Below, piece by piece: positions 11,731 through 23,800 of a stretch of 64,000 nucleotides of DNA. Made by a program: the position numbers and the translations under genes. Below the pieces are notes generated by a model that saw nothing but the letters and a program-made list of their open reading frames with translations, did not search any database and had not been told where the DNA came from. Origin of the DNA: Hevea brasiliensis (lineage: Eukaryota > Streptophyta > Magnoliopsida > Malpighiales > Euphorbiaceae); assembly GCF_030052815.1 (NCBI RefSeq), contig NC_079496.1, forward strand, positions 68,313,652 to 68,377,651, written 5' to 3'. Positions within the stretch are counted from its first letter, which is position 1; every line of letters begins with the position of its first letter.

Positions 11731-12152
11731 GATATCGATGATAGAAAGTCTACCTCTAGATATGTGTTCATTTGTAATGGAGGTGCAATTAGTTGTAAGA
11801 GTTCCAAACAAAGCATGATTGCAGATTCCACTATAGAGGCTGAGTATATTGCTGCATCAGATGTTGCAAAGGAAGCTGTTTGGATAAAGAAGTTCGTGAC
11901 AGAACTTGCAGCAGTTCCTTCCATTTAGTCAGTAGTTCCACTACACTGTGACAACAATGGAGCAGTCATACAGGCTAAGGAACCAAGGTCTCACCAAAAA
12001 TCCAAACACAGAAAGGCGCTACCACATTATTAGAGAAATAGTTAGACGAGGCGATGTAGCCATGCAGAAAATAGCATCAGCTGAAAATCCAGCTAATCCA
12101 TTCACTAAGCCTATGTCACAGACTCAGCTAGACCGATATCTTGAGAAGATGG
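11731..12152 (+). pseudogene. pol: Element E RNase H, 3' end interrupted by copia F
   Basis: It continues RT after a TAA at 11728-11730 (Gln codon to stop). Recognisable are the DRKST block, an [13 protein letters not shown] segment and [12 protein letters not shown]. Another TAG near 11926 ends the VPSI region. The last bases, GAGAAGATGG, are where copia F inserted. The remaining 48 bp of internal sequence with the polypurine tract continue at 21650. Confidence 0.78.
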
Positions 12153-14245
12153 TGTTAGTAATATGCCCTAGAGCATATCATTTAGTATGTATCTTGTACA
12201 TATTTTTATTAATAAAGGCATTTCCACTTTTCCGTTTACATAATATATTTATGTGTAATAGAAAAGGTCCATTGATATTTTGTTAGAAATATTATTCTTA
12301 AGTTGTTAAGAATATGAGTGACAATATTTCTAGCACGAAGTATCATAAATAGGTTCACAATCGAGGATACTTCATAATAAGGACATGACTTATCCAGAAA
12401 GATTGTATTCATGTTTGTTCCCAAGTTATTTATATGAGATATAAATAAGATGGAATGGTGAGTCTCATGCCATATAACAAACATGATAGGCACTTATAAA
12501 TGATAAGTAGGCCGAACCAGTGACGCTTATGACAAGCACATGGAGTTTACTCTTGTCAATGTTTTGTCATAAATCATATCGGTGCATATAATCTTTAGAC
12601 TGAGATAGCATGATTATCTTGTATATAGGTAGTTTGAGTTTGATCTCGCTTTCATACTTGTACTATGTATGGGTATATGGGCATGTGGTGGCTCCTACTA
12701 GTTATATATGGAGGTCGGTGTTGATCAAGATGGAATCTGTTCCTCTAAGTCAAAAGAGATAAAATCCTATGTTCATTTAATTGTTCTTGATGTTTCAAGT
12801 TCTGGCCAGACAGATAGATTTATTCAGAAAGAGTTTCGATGAGAAAAATCTTTTAATCAAGAACTGGAATTAAAAGAGAACATAATATTCATAGCAAATG
12901 GAGTTTGACATAAACCATGACTCGGCTTGAGTTGGGATTTTATGTGAGAGATTCTAGTGCATGTTAACATATGATTATATGTTCATTTAAGGTAAATCTT
13001 ATTACTAATTGGGTGGCCATGGCATGCTATGCTAGGTGTTAACCATGGTCTATGAGGTTCATAAAATGATTTAGAGAAATCATTTATGGTAAGAAAGAGT
13101 TCTGATGATATTAAGAGTTGATATCATTTCTCATTGCCAATTAGTGATGAGCCTAGTAAGTCACACACATACACAAGTTATCACCTATTTAAATATGATT
13201 TAATTAATTAATTAAAGAGTTTAATTGATTAATTAAATAGATTTGGTTTGCAATAAAATTGCAAAGTCCCTAGCATGACTTGAAACCAAATCTAGATTAT
13301 TGGATGTGTAGTATAAGTTAAATTTATATTTAAAGTGTTTAAATATGAATTTAATTGATGAGAAATTAATTAATAGAGATTAATTAATTAATTTATATTT
13401 GATATAAATTAATTAGAAGAAGAAAATAATTATTTTGGGTTAAGAACTCAAAATTAAGACACGAGGGCATTTTGGTCATTTTGCAGTGTGACACGTGGCA
13501 CCATGAGATGGTGACACATGGCATAACACATAAGCTTGCCAAATATTTTTAATCATGTAAGATGATTAAAATCAAGATTAAATATAGGTTTGACACTTGG
13601 CACAATGTGATTGGGTCACTTAAACCTAGAGCTAATCAAAAGGTGACATGTGGCTAGGGTTTAATGTGTTAACCTAGCTATTTAAGTGGGGTTATGAAAA
13701 GAAAACACAACCAGCAGCCTCTCCTCTCATATGTCACGCCACTTTGAGCCTCTCCAGCTATTTCTCTTCATCTCTCATCAATTCAAAGAGATTAGCCATC
13801 AATCTCTTGAATTAAGAACACTAGAAATTGTTTCTAGTGTCCTGTTTGCATCTCTAATCTCTTAAAAGACAGAACTTGAATTTCTAATTAATAGAAAAGG
13901 CTTTAGAAGCTGTTCAAGGGCTGCCATAGGTGTTCTTGGTGTGGACAAGCTAGAGGGACAACATCTGGTGTCTCAAGACGAATCTCAAAGCGCAGACATT
14001 GCGGCACATCAAGAGGTTAGTGTAATCGTTCTTGATTTAATCTAGGGTTCTAAAATTAATCTGATTAATTTTAAAATCTTAAATGGCAAATACAGATCCA
14101 AAAACATATTAAAAGAGTTTTAATATGTTGTTTATCATTGAAATCAAATAGATAAAAATAAATCTTGCATGGTGCTTGTGACCCTAGGTGAAAATTTTTG
14201 AATTCAATGGTATAATCTTGTGTTTTTCACGCTTCCGTTCCTTCA
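12153..14245 (+). repeat. Element F 5' LTR
   Basis: 2093 bp, TG...CA termini, directly followed by the primer site. It differs from its partner (19556-21649) at few positions, several of them at CTG/CAG-like contexts. It contains an intact antisense 85-codon frame (12493-12236). The promoter is presumably near the 'GGGTTAACCTAGCTATTTAAGTGG' type region around 13670-13690, where a TATTTAAG box is seen; that placement is inference. Confidence 0.9.
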
Positions 14246-14247
14246 AT

Positions 14248-14260
14248 TGGTATCAGAGCC
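14248..14260 (+). promoter_or_regulatory. Element F primer binding site (tRNA-iMet type)
   Basis: TGGTATCAGAGCC starts two bases after the LTR end at 14245, matching the 3' end of plant initiator tRNA-Met. Confidence 0.9.
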
Positions 14261-16027
14261 ACTATATTTGCCATTTAGATTGTTGATTATATAATTTAAT
14301 TGTGTGTTTGATCATGAGATCAAGAGATTCATTGCTGGTTGGATCATGAGATGTGGCGTCACACATGGAGAAGCCACCATTGGTGGCGGCAACAATGGTT
14401 CCATGGGTGGTTCAAGGTTTGGCTTTTAATTCTGCAATTGTTGTATGATCTAAGGCCTATTCTTTGACTAATTAAAGTGTTTAATTAGTTGTTTTAATCA
14501 CACAATTAAATTATGATTCAAATCAGAATTTTAAAAATTGTTTGAATGTGATTCAAATCTGAATTTTAAAAGTTGTTTGAATGTGATTCAAATCTGAATT
14601 TTTAAAGTTGTTTGAATCATATTTAAATCTGATTTTTAAAATTGATTCAATAAAATTCAGATCTGATTTATTAAAAAATATTTGAATGTGATTCAAATCT
14701 GATTTTTTAAAAAAATGTTTGAATGTGATTCAAATCTGAATTTTTGAAGTTGTTTGAATGTGATTCAAATCTGAATTTTTAAATTTGTTTGAATGAGATT
14801 CAAATCTGAATTTTTAAATTTATTTGAATCATATTCAAATCTGGATTTTTAAGTTGAATATGAGATATTCAATTTAATTTAAGTATGTATGTTTTATTTA
14901 ATTGTTAAATAGTGATATGCATGATGGATGATCATGGACTATAAAAGACCAATGTGATTGGATTTATTTCTTTTATGTTTCTTTGGGATTGTAAATTAAT
15001 TAATTTATTTTAATGTATTTTGGGCATGTATTATTAAGTTTGTAATATTTTTGGGTTGTAATTTCATTTATTTAAGTTCTTGTAAATTCGCCTTGGTATG
15101 CCAAGGATTACTATGTAATATTGGATTGCAAGAAGTTCAAGGAGGTCAAGAGCATTGGTGGGACCGGTGGGAGAATTCAATATCAAGTGTTGATTATGTA
15201 CTCCTTCAGCAACTCTTGTAAAATGAATGAATGAAATGCACCTAGGAATGCCCAGATTCAATTCTTGGTGGCTCAGAATTGAATCCCTTAGAAAGTCCAT
15301 GATCATACCATATTTACTGCTTATCCATGAATGCATGAGATGTATGGGAATGTATGCAATTATATGATATATGCATGCTAAATGGATAATGTGCAAAGTG
15401 AGACCTTAATAGTAAATAGAATGACCATAAAATCTTCCAAACAAATGATTAAGTTGGAAATGCTATAATTAAAGTAATTATAACATAAGCCCTCCATTGG
15501 GGCAATTATTTTAAGAAATTTTAAATAGTTGCATGAGATGCAATTAATTTAAGAGATTTTCTTAAGAATAATTGTTAAGCATGAGATGTTGTAAATATGT
15601 AAATGGTTTGGTGGCCAATATTGGATGTACCTGAGGACATTAAAATTATTTGCATAATTCTTGGCTCAATGGGATCAACTTAACTAATGCAAGATAAGTC
15701 AATATTGGATGTACACGAGATTTTGAGCATTAGGGGCTAGTAAAGGATTGAACCTCACATGAGATGTGATGGGCAAGGAGTTGCTCACTTATAGTTTATT
15801 GTAATTCCAATAATGGATGTACTGAGGATGATCAATAGAATTATAAGAATTCAATCACCCACTAGAAATCCATCCAACTAGGATTTCCGTTTTCTACTTT
15901 GGAAGTGTAGGATTCGCTAAGTTAGTGGGAGGACCAATTTGATTAAAAGACCATAATCATATTTGGTTAATTACATGATACATTTACTAATTAATCTGGT
16001 TATTTCGCAATTAATTTTCCGATAATA
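14261..16027 (+). other. Element F leader with tandem hairpin array
   Basis: A 1.77-kb leader between primer site and gag. The hairpin array at about 14514-14872 repeats TTTGAAT-nnn-ATTCAAA units with loops GTG, CAT and GAG, and ends with TTGAATATGAGATATTCAA (14854-14872), the same closing hairpin as in E. Downstream sequence is conserved with the E, B and D leaders. No protein frame is supported. Confidence 0.78.
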
Positions 16028-16873
16028 ATGAGCACAGTAACAACCACCACCATCCAATATCCTTGCAAGCATACTTGATCGCAATAGGTTGTGAGGACCT
16101 AATCATGCGATTGGCTAAGAAATTTGAAACTTGTCTTGAACCTTGAACATATAGGATATGTTCTAGATTCAAATGTTCTGGTCCCTTACCTCCAGAGGCC
16201 ACACAAGAGGAACATGATACTTTGGACAAGTGGAAGGAGCATGATATGAGAGCTAAGTGTTACATGCTTGCTTCCATGAGTAATGAGTTCTGAAGCAACA
16301 TGAGAACATGCAGAGTGCTAGTGAGATCCTCCTTCACCTACAAGAGTTGTATGGTGAGCACGGCAGAATGCTAGGTATGAGATATCTAAACAGTTATTCC
16401 GTATGAGGATGTCGAGGGATGTAATGTTGGGGATCATGTCCACAAGATGATTCGGTGATTGAGCAGTTGGAACATCTTGACTTCAACATGGATTTCCAAC
16501 TACAAACGGATTTGATCCTTGATCCCTTCCTCGATCTTTTGGGAATTTTGTGACAAATTTCCATATGACTAAACAGGAATGCACCTTAGCTAAATTACTC
16601 AACATGCTGGTTATTGCCCAAAAGAATATGCCGGGCAATAAAGGAAAAGAGGTAGCTTTGATTGCATCTTCTTCTACTGGAAAGTCCAATAAGAAGAAGC
16701 GCAATAAGAAAAAGAAACCTCAGATTCCTGGTCCTTCCAAGAAAATAGCTAAACAGAAAAGTAAGACTAAAGCTGATGGAGGCAAAGGAAAGTGTTTCCA
16801 CTGCCAACAGGAAAGTGTTTCCATTGCCAGTAAGAAAGTGTTTCCACTGGCCAGAGTAAAGCAATCTAAATGA
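16028..16873 (+). pseudogene. gag: Element F gag (broken), fused to a repeated knuckle segment
   Basis: The start is placed at ATG 16028-16030, matching the start in B and D, but an extra base follows within the first six codons. Several further frameshifts disrupt the N-terminal half. The frame from 16550 is readable: FHMTKQECTLAKLLNMLVIAQKN, then a lysine-rich stretch and CFHC. At 16788-16855 the sequence GGAAAGTGTTTCCACTGCCA occurs three times with small changes, after which sequence jumps to the start of integrase. The rest of the zinc knuckle and about 500 bp covering the protease are missing relative to B. Confidence 0.82.
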
Positions 16874-16883
16874 AAGCAATGCC

Positions 16884-17793
16884 ATGGTGAAAACCAACTC
16901 AAGTTCAAAATATACTTGGCACTTAAGGTTAGGTCATGTTGCAGAAGATAGGATTGCAAAATTGGAGAAAATGGGGATTCTATCCTCATTGGGCTCTGAG
17001 CCTACTCCAACTTGTGAATCTTGCCTTCAGGGCAAAATGACTAGATCACCCTTTGTTGGACAAGGGCTAAGAGCTGAAAATATTTTGGAGCTAATACATA
17101 GTGATGTATGTGGTCCATTTAAAGAAATGGCTAGAGGGGGCTTTCATTATTTTATTACCTTTACTGATGATAAATCAAGGTTTGGGTATTTGTATTTGAT
17201 GAAATACAAACATGAATCCTTTGAAAAGTTTAAGGAATTTAAATCTGAAGTAGTAAATCAAACAGGAAAAAATATTAAAGCTCTTCGATCAGATCGTGGA
17301 GGTGAATATTTGAGTACTGAATTTGATGAATACTTGAGAGAGCATGGCATTGTTTCTCAGCTGACTCCTCCAGAACGCATACAACCGAATGGTGTATCCG
17401 AAAGGAGAAATCGTACCTATTGGATATGGTACGTAGTATGATGAGCTATACCGATATGCCAATCTCCTTTTGGGATTTGCATTAGAATCGACTTTGTATA
17501 TTCGAATAGGATTCCATCAAAATCAGTTTCTTCCACACCTTATGAGATATGGCATGGAAGAAAACCAAGTCTTAAGCATGTTAAGATTTGGGGTTGTCCA
17601 CTTATATCAAAAGTGAACACCGATAAATTGGAGACGGATCGAGAAAAAGGTCGATTTGTTGGATATCCAAAAGATAGTTTTGGATATTATTTTTATTTGC
17701 CTACTTCACAAAGGTTGTGATAAGTAGAGATGCCACATTCTTGAACAACGGTTTGTTCAAGAAGGAGGCAAAGGAAGGCAAATAGAGTTAGAA
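16884..17793 (+). pseudogene. pol: Element F integrase
   Basis: The frame at 16884-17441 holds the zinc-binding HLRLGH...CESC, HSDVCGP (first Asp), ITFTDDKSRFGYLYLMKYK, RSDRGGEY (second Asp) and NGVSERRN (Glu), so the DDE triad is present. Unlike E, B and D, this copy keeps Gly in HLRLGH. The frame is lost at about 17420 (TACCTATTGGA lacks bases of CATACCCTATTGGA in B). The distal part (17442-17793, region of SALYILNRIPSKS) is frameshifted repeatedly. Confidence 0.85.
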
Positions 17794-19500
17794 TTGGAGA
17801 ATTCGACCAACCAACAGTCAGTTGATATAGATCCATCTAGTCAACCTATACCCATTGATGAAACATCTACACTGTTCCTCGTAGAACAACCAGGTATCTC
17901 ACCCACGGTGAGATATGGTTTTCTTCATGAAGAAGAACAAGAGTTGTCTACTCATGAAGAAGTAGATCATGGAGATGATCCACTTACCTATGAAGAAGCT
18001 ATATCGGATATAGACTCTTCAAAATGGATTGATGCTATGAAATCGAGATTGATTCCATGTATAAGAATCAAGTTTGGGATCTTGTTGACCCACCTAAAGG
18101 TATTGTACCTAGAGGGAACAAATGGGTTTTCAAGAAGAAAATTGGTTACGATGGAAAGGTAGAGACCTATAAGGCAAGGCTAGTAGCGAAAGGGTTTCGC
18201 CAAAGGCAAGGAATAGACTATGAGGAGACTTTCTACTTTGTTGCCATGCTTAAATCAATTAGGATTTTATTAGCAATAGCTGCATACTATGATTATGAGA
18301 TTTGGCAGATGGATGTCAAAACAACTTTTCTTAATGGATACATTGAAGAAAACATTTTCATGGAACAACCTAGGGGATTTGAATCCCAAGATGGTTCCAA
18401 GGTATGCAAGCTAAAGCGATCCATTTATGGGTTGAAACAAGCTTCGAGGAGTTGGAACATCCGTTTTGATGAAGCCATTAAATCCTTTAGTTTTATCAAA
18501 AATGAGGATGAGCCAGGTGTATATAAGAAGGTTAGTGACATGCTATCATTTTCCTTGTCTTATATGTGGATGACATCTCGTTGATGGGTAATGATACTGG
18601 TATGTTGACGACTATAAAGGTATGGTTGTCAAATACATTCTCCATGAAAGACTTAGGGGAGGCAACCTATATTCTTGGGATTCGCATCTATAGAGATAGA
18701 GCGAAAAGGATAATTGGTTTATCACAAAGTCTATACTTGGAAAAGGTGTTAAAGAGGTTTAACATGCTTGATTCCAAGAGAGGATTGTTACCAGTGAGAC
18801 ATGGTATCCATCTTTCTAAAGAGATGTCTCCAAAGATATCGAAGAAAGAGATAAGATGGCGAGGATTCCATATGCTTGCTATTGGAAGTTTAATGTATGC
18901 AATGTTGTGTACTAGGCGGATATCGCATATCTTTAGTTTGACTAGCAGGTATCAATCAAATCCAGGTTTGGAACACTGGATAGCTGTCAAGAATATTCTT
19001 AAGTACTTAATAAGAACTAAGGATTTATTCTTGATTTATGGAGGTGGAGACTTGCAATTGGATGGTTATCACGATTCGATTTCCAATCGGATATCGATGA
19101 TAGAAAGTCTACCGGATATGTGTTCATTTGTAATGGAGGTGCGATCGGTTGGAAGAGTTCCAAGCGAGCACATTTGCAGATTCCACTCGAGGTCGAGTAT
19201 ATTCTGCATTAGATGCTTTGCAAAGGAAGTCGTTTGGATAAAGAAGTTCGTGACAAAACTTACAGTAGTTCCTTCCATTTAGTCGTAGTTCCATTACCTC
19301 GTGACAATAATGGAAACGATCATCTGAGCTAAGGAACTAAGGTCTCACCCAAAATCCAAACACATAGAAAGGCACTACCTCATTATCAGACATATAGTTG
19401 GGCAAAGGCGATATAGCCATGCAGAAAAATAACATCAGCTGAAAAAATTCAGCTGATCCATTCACTAAGCCTTTGTCATAATCTCAGTTAGACTGACATC
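17794..19500 (+). pseudogene. pol: Element F reverse transcriptase and RNase H (broken)
   Basis: Overlapping frames (17794-18162, 18057-18584, 18566-19282) together cover RT. Visible blocks are KARLVAKGFRQRQG, IWQMDVKTTFLNG, GLKQASRSW, MDDISLMGND at the place of the YVDD box (this reading starts inside the motif after a frameshift), LGIRIYRDRAKRIIGLSQ and RYQSNPGLEHW. It shares TFYFVAMLKS with B where D has SPVAMLKS. The RNase H part after about 19060 is heavily frameshifted. Many lesions replace CAG/CTG of sister copies with CG. Confidence 0.82.
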
Positions 19501-19545
19501 TTGAGAAGATGGGTCTAAGATATTGTAATGAATGGCTCTAGTGCT

Positions 19546-19555
19546 AGTGGGAGAT
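19546..19555 (+). promoter_or_regulatory. Element F polypurine tract
   Basis: AGTGGGAGAT lies immediately before the 3' LTR (TGTTAG at 19556). It is the plus-strand primer site of the family and is identical in E and B and, on the other strand, in D. Confidence 0.82.
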
Positions 19556-21649
19556 TGTTAGTAATATGCCCTAGAGCATATCATTTAGTATGTATCTTGT
19601 ACATATTTTTATTAATAAAGGCATTTCCACTTTTCCGTTTACATAATATATTTATGTGTAATAGAAAAGGTCCATTGATATTTTGTTAGAAATATTATTC
19701 TTAAGTTGTTAAGAATATGAGTGACAATATTTCTAGCACGAAGTATCATAAATAGGTTCACAATCGAGGATACTTCATAATAAGGACATGACTTATCCAG
19801 AAAGATTGTATTCATGTTTGTTCCCAAGTTATTTATATGAGATATAAATAAGATGGAATGGTGAGTCTCATGCCATATAACAAACATGATAGGCACTTAT
19901 AAATGATAAGTAGGCCGAACCAGTGACGCTTATGACAAGCACATGGAGTTTACTCTTGTCAATGTTTTGTCATAAATCATATCAGTGCATATAATCTTTA
20001 GACACGAGATAGCATGATTATCTTGTATATAGGTAGTTTGAGTTTGATCTCGCTTTCATACTTGTACTATGTATGGGTATATGGGCATGTGTTGGCTCAT
20101 ACTATTTATATATGGAGGTAGTTTTTGATCAAGATGTAATCTGTTCCTCTAAGTAAATAGAGATAAAATCCTATGTTAATTTAATTGTTCTTGATGTTTC
20201 AAGTTCTGGCAGACAGATAGATTTATTGAGAAAGAGTTTCGATGAGAAAAATCTTTTAATCAAGAACTGGAATTAAAAGAGAACATAATATTCATAGCAA
20301 ATGGAGTTTGACATAAACCATGACTCGGCTTGAGTTGGGATTTTGTAACAGAGAGATTCTAGTGCATGGTAACATATGATTATAGGTTCATTTAAGGTAA
20401 ATCTTATTACTAATTGGGTGGCCATGGCATGCTATGCTAGGTGTTAACCATGGTCTATGAGGTTCATAAAATGATTTAGAGAAATCATTTATGGTAAGAA
20501 AGAGTTCTGATGATATTAAGAGTTGATATCATTTCTCATTGCCAATTAGTGATGAGCCTAGTAAGTCACACACATACACAAGTTATCACCTCTTTAAATA
20601 TGATTTAATTAATTAATTAAAGAGTTTAATTGATTAATTAAATAGATTTGGTTTGCAATAAAATTGCAAAGTCCCTAGCATGACTTGAAATCAAATCTAG
20701 ATTATTGGATGTGTAGTATAAGTTAAATTTATATTTAAAGTGTTTAAATATGAATTTAATTGATGAGAAATTAATTAATAGAGATTAATTAATTAATTTA
20801 TATTTGATATAAATTAATTAGAAGAAGAAAATAATTATTTTGGGTTAAGAACTCAAAATTAAGACACGAGGGCATTTTGGTCATTTTGCGTGTGACACGT
20901 GGCACCATGAGATGGTGACACATGGCATAACACATAAGCTTGCCAAATATTTTTAATCATGTAAGATGATTAAAATCAAGATTAAATATAGGTTTGACAC
21001 TTGGCACAATGTGATTGGGTCACTTAAACCTAGAGCTAATCAAAAGGTGACATGTGGCTAGGGTTTAATGTGTTAACCTAGCTATTTAAGTGGGGTTATG
21101 AAAAGAAAACACAACCAGCAGCCTCTCCTCTCATATGTCACGCCACTTTGAGCCTCTCCAGCTATTTCTCTTCATCTCTCATCAATTCAAAGAGATTAGC
21201 CATCAATCTCTTGAATTAAGAACACTAGAAATTGTTTCTAGTGTCCTGTTTGCATCTCTAATCTCTTAAAAGACAGAACTTGAATTTCTAATTAATAGAA
21301 AAGGCTTTAGAAGCTGTTCAAGGGCTGCCATAGGTGTTCTTGGTGTGGACAAGCTAGAGGACAACATCCGGTGTCCTAAAGACGAATCTCAAAGGCAGAC
21401 AGCTGCAGCACATCAAGAGGTTAGTGTAATCGTTCTTGATTTAATCTAGGGTTCTAAAATTAATCTGATTAATTTTAAAATCTTAAATGGCAAATACAGA
21501 TCCAAAAACATATTAAAAGAGTTTTAATATGTTGTTTATCATTGAAATCAAATAGATAAAAATAAATCTTGCATGGTGCTTGTGACCCTAGGTGAAAATT
21601 TTTGAATTCAATGGTATAATCTTGTGTTTTTCACGCTTCCGTTCCTTCA
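19556..21649 (+). repeat. Element F 3' LTR
   Basis: 2094 bp, partner of 12153-14245. It ends TTCCTTCA and is followed by GATGG, the second copy of the target duplication, and then by the displaced 3' end of element E. It has an intact antisense 85-codon frame at 19896-19639. Confidence 0.92.
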
Positions 21650-21697
21650 GATGGGTCTAAGATATTGTAATGAATGGCTCTAGTGCTAGTGGGAGAT
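21650..21697 (+). other. Element E internal 3' end with polypurine tract
   Basis: The displaced end of E: GATGG duplication, then sequence homologous to the ends of F and B, finishing with AGTGCTAGTGGGAGAT (polypurine tract 21688-21697) directly before the E 3' LTR. Confidence 0.85.
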
Positions 21698-23800
21698 TGT
21701 TAGTAGTATGCCCTAGAGCATATCATTTAGTATGTATCATGTACATGTTTTTATTAATAAAAGGCATTTCTACTTTTCCGTTTACATAATATATTTATGT
21801 GTAATAGAAAAGGTCCATTGATATTTTGTTAGAATTTCTATTATTACGTTGTTAACAATATGAGTGACAGTATTTCTAGTACAAAGTATCATAAATAGGT
21901 TCACAATTGAGGATACTTCACAATAAGGACATGACTTATCTAGAAAGATTGTATTCATGCTTGTTCCCAAGTTATTTATATGAGATATAAATAAGATGGA
22001 ATGGTGAGTCTCATGCCATATAACAAACATGATAGGCACTTATACATGATAAGTAGGCCGAACCAGTGACACTTATGACAAGCACATGGAGTTTACTCTT
22101 GTCAATGCATTGTCATAAATCATATCAATGCATATAATCTTTAGACCTGAGATAGCACAGTTATCTTGTATATAGGTGATTTGAGTTTGATACTGCTTTT
22201 TTACTTGTACTATGTATGGGTATATAGGCATGTGTTGGCTCCTACTAGTTATATATGGAGGTAGGTGTTGATCAAGATGGAATCTGTTCCTCTAAGTAAA
22301 TAGGGATAAAATCTTATGTTCATTTAATTGTTCTTGATATTTCAAGTTCCTGGCCAGGACAGATAGATTTATTCAGAAAGAGTTTCTGATGAGAAAATCT
22401 TTTTAATCAAGAACTGGAATTAAAAGAGAACATAATATTCATAGCAAATGGAGTTTGACATAAACCATGACTCCAGCTTGAGTTGGGATTTTGTAACAGA
22501 GAGATTCTAGTTTATGGTAACATATGATTATAGGTTCATTTAAGGTAAACCTTATTACTAATTAGGTAGCCATGGCATGCTATGCTAGGTGTTAACCATG
22601 GTCTATGAGGTGCATAAAATGATTTAGAGAAATCATTTATGGTAAGAAAGAGTTCTGATGATATTAAGAGTTGATATTATATCTCATTGCCAATTAGTGA
22701 TGAGCCTATTAAGTCACACACATACACAAGTTATCACCTAATTAAATATGATTTAATTAATTAATTAAAGAGTTTAATTGATTAATTAAATAGGTTTGGT
22801 TTGCAATTAGATTGCAAAGTCCCTAGCATGACTTGAAACCAAATCTAGATTATTGGATGTATAGTATAAGTTAAATTTATATTTAAAGTTTTTAAATATG
22901 AATTTAATTAATGAGAAATTAATTAATAGAGATTAATTAATTGATTTATATTTGATATAAATTGATTAGAAGAAGAGAAATAATTATTTTGGGTTGAGAA
23001 CTCAAAATTAAGACACAGGGGCATTTTGGTTATTTCACAGGGTGACATGTGGCACCATGAGATGGTGACACATGGCACTACACATAGCTTGCCAAATGTT
23101 TTTTAATCATGTAAGATGATTAAAATTAAGATTAAATATAGGTTTGACACTTGGCACAATGTGATTGGGTCAATTAAACCTAGAACCAATCAGAGGGTGA
23201 CATGTGGCAAGGGTTTTATGTGTTGACCTACCTATATAAGTGTTGCTATGAAAAGAAAACAACACAACCAGCAGCTGATACCCTTGGTGCCGCCACCCAA
23301 GAGGCTTTCCCTTCATCTTCTTCTCTCATCTATTCCAAGAGATTAGCAAGCAATCTCTTGAATTGAAAATGCTAGAAATTGTTTCTAGTATCCTGTTTAC
23401 ATCTTTAATCTCTTAAAAGGCAAAACTTGATTTTCTAATTAATAGAAAAAGCTTTAGAAGCTATTCAAGGGCTGCCATAGGTGAACTTGGTGTGGACAAG
23501 CTAGAGGGACAATATCTGGTGTCCTAAAGATGCATTCGAAAGGCACAAATACACTACAGTGCATCAAGAGGTTAGTATATTTGTTTTTGATCTGATCTGG
23601 GGTTCTAAAATTAATCTGATTAATTTTAAAATTTTAAATAGCAAATACATATCCAAAAACATATTAAAAGTGTTTTAATATGTTGTTTATCATTGAAATC
23701 AAATAGATAAAAATAAATGTTGCATGATGCATGTGACCCTAGGTGAAAATTTTTGAATTCAATGGTATAAACTTGTGTTTTTCATGCTTCCGCTCCTTCA
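21698..23800 (+). repeat. Element E 3' LTR
   Basis: 2103 bp, TGTTAGTAGTATG...CTCCTTCA, followed by the AAAAT duplication (23801-23805). It is full length, unlike the 5' partner, and has an intact antisense 85-codon frame (22039-21782). It carries the CCTTGGTGCCGCCACCCAA segment also found at the truncation point of the 5' LTR, confirming that the two are a pair. Confidence 0.92.

Larger units (their letters stand above)
12153..21649 (+). mobile_element. Element F: Ty1/copia retrotransposon lacking protease
   Basis: Complete two-LTR element (12153-14245 and 19556-21649, both beginning TGTTAGTAATATGCCC and ending CCTTCA) with primer site and polypurine tract, inserted into E with the duplication GATGG (12148-12152 and 21650-21654). 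Its LTRs look nearly identical by eye, so it is probably the youngest or among the youngest here. The internal region lacks the protease segment, and its frames are broken many times, often at CAG/CTG positions. Confidence 0.93.
4978..23800 (+). mobile_element. Element E: Ty1/copia (Angela-like) retrotransposon, nested host of F
   Basis: Plus-strand copia element beginning TGTTAGTAGTATGCCC and ending CTCCTTCA, flanked by the 5-bp duplication AAAAT (4973-4977 and 23801-23805). Removing it restores continuity of the A LTR (GGTAAAAATTTCAGG), as judged against the C LTR. The internal region carries gag, PR, IN, RT and RNase H in copia order. The 5' LTR has lost its end together with the primer site, and the element was later split by copia F (12153-21649). 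The lineage assignment rests on RT/RNaseH wording such as KIYRDR/RIYRDR, YASAIGS and RYQSNPG, recalled from Angela-type elements, and is moderate in confidence. Confidence 0.9.
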
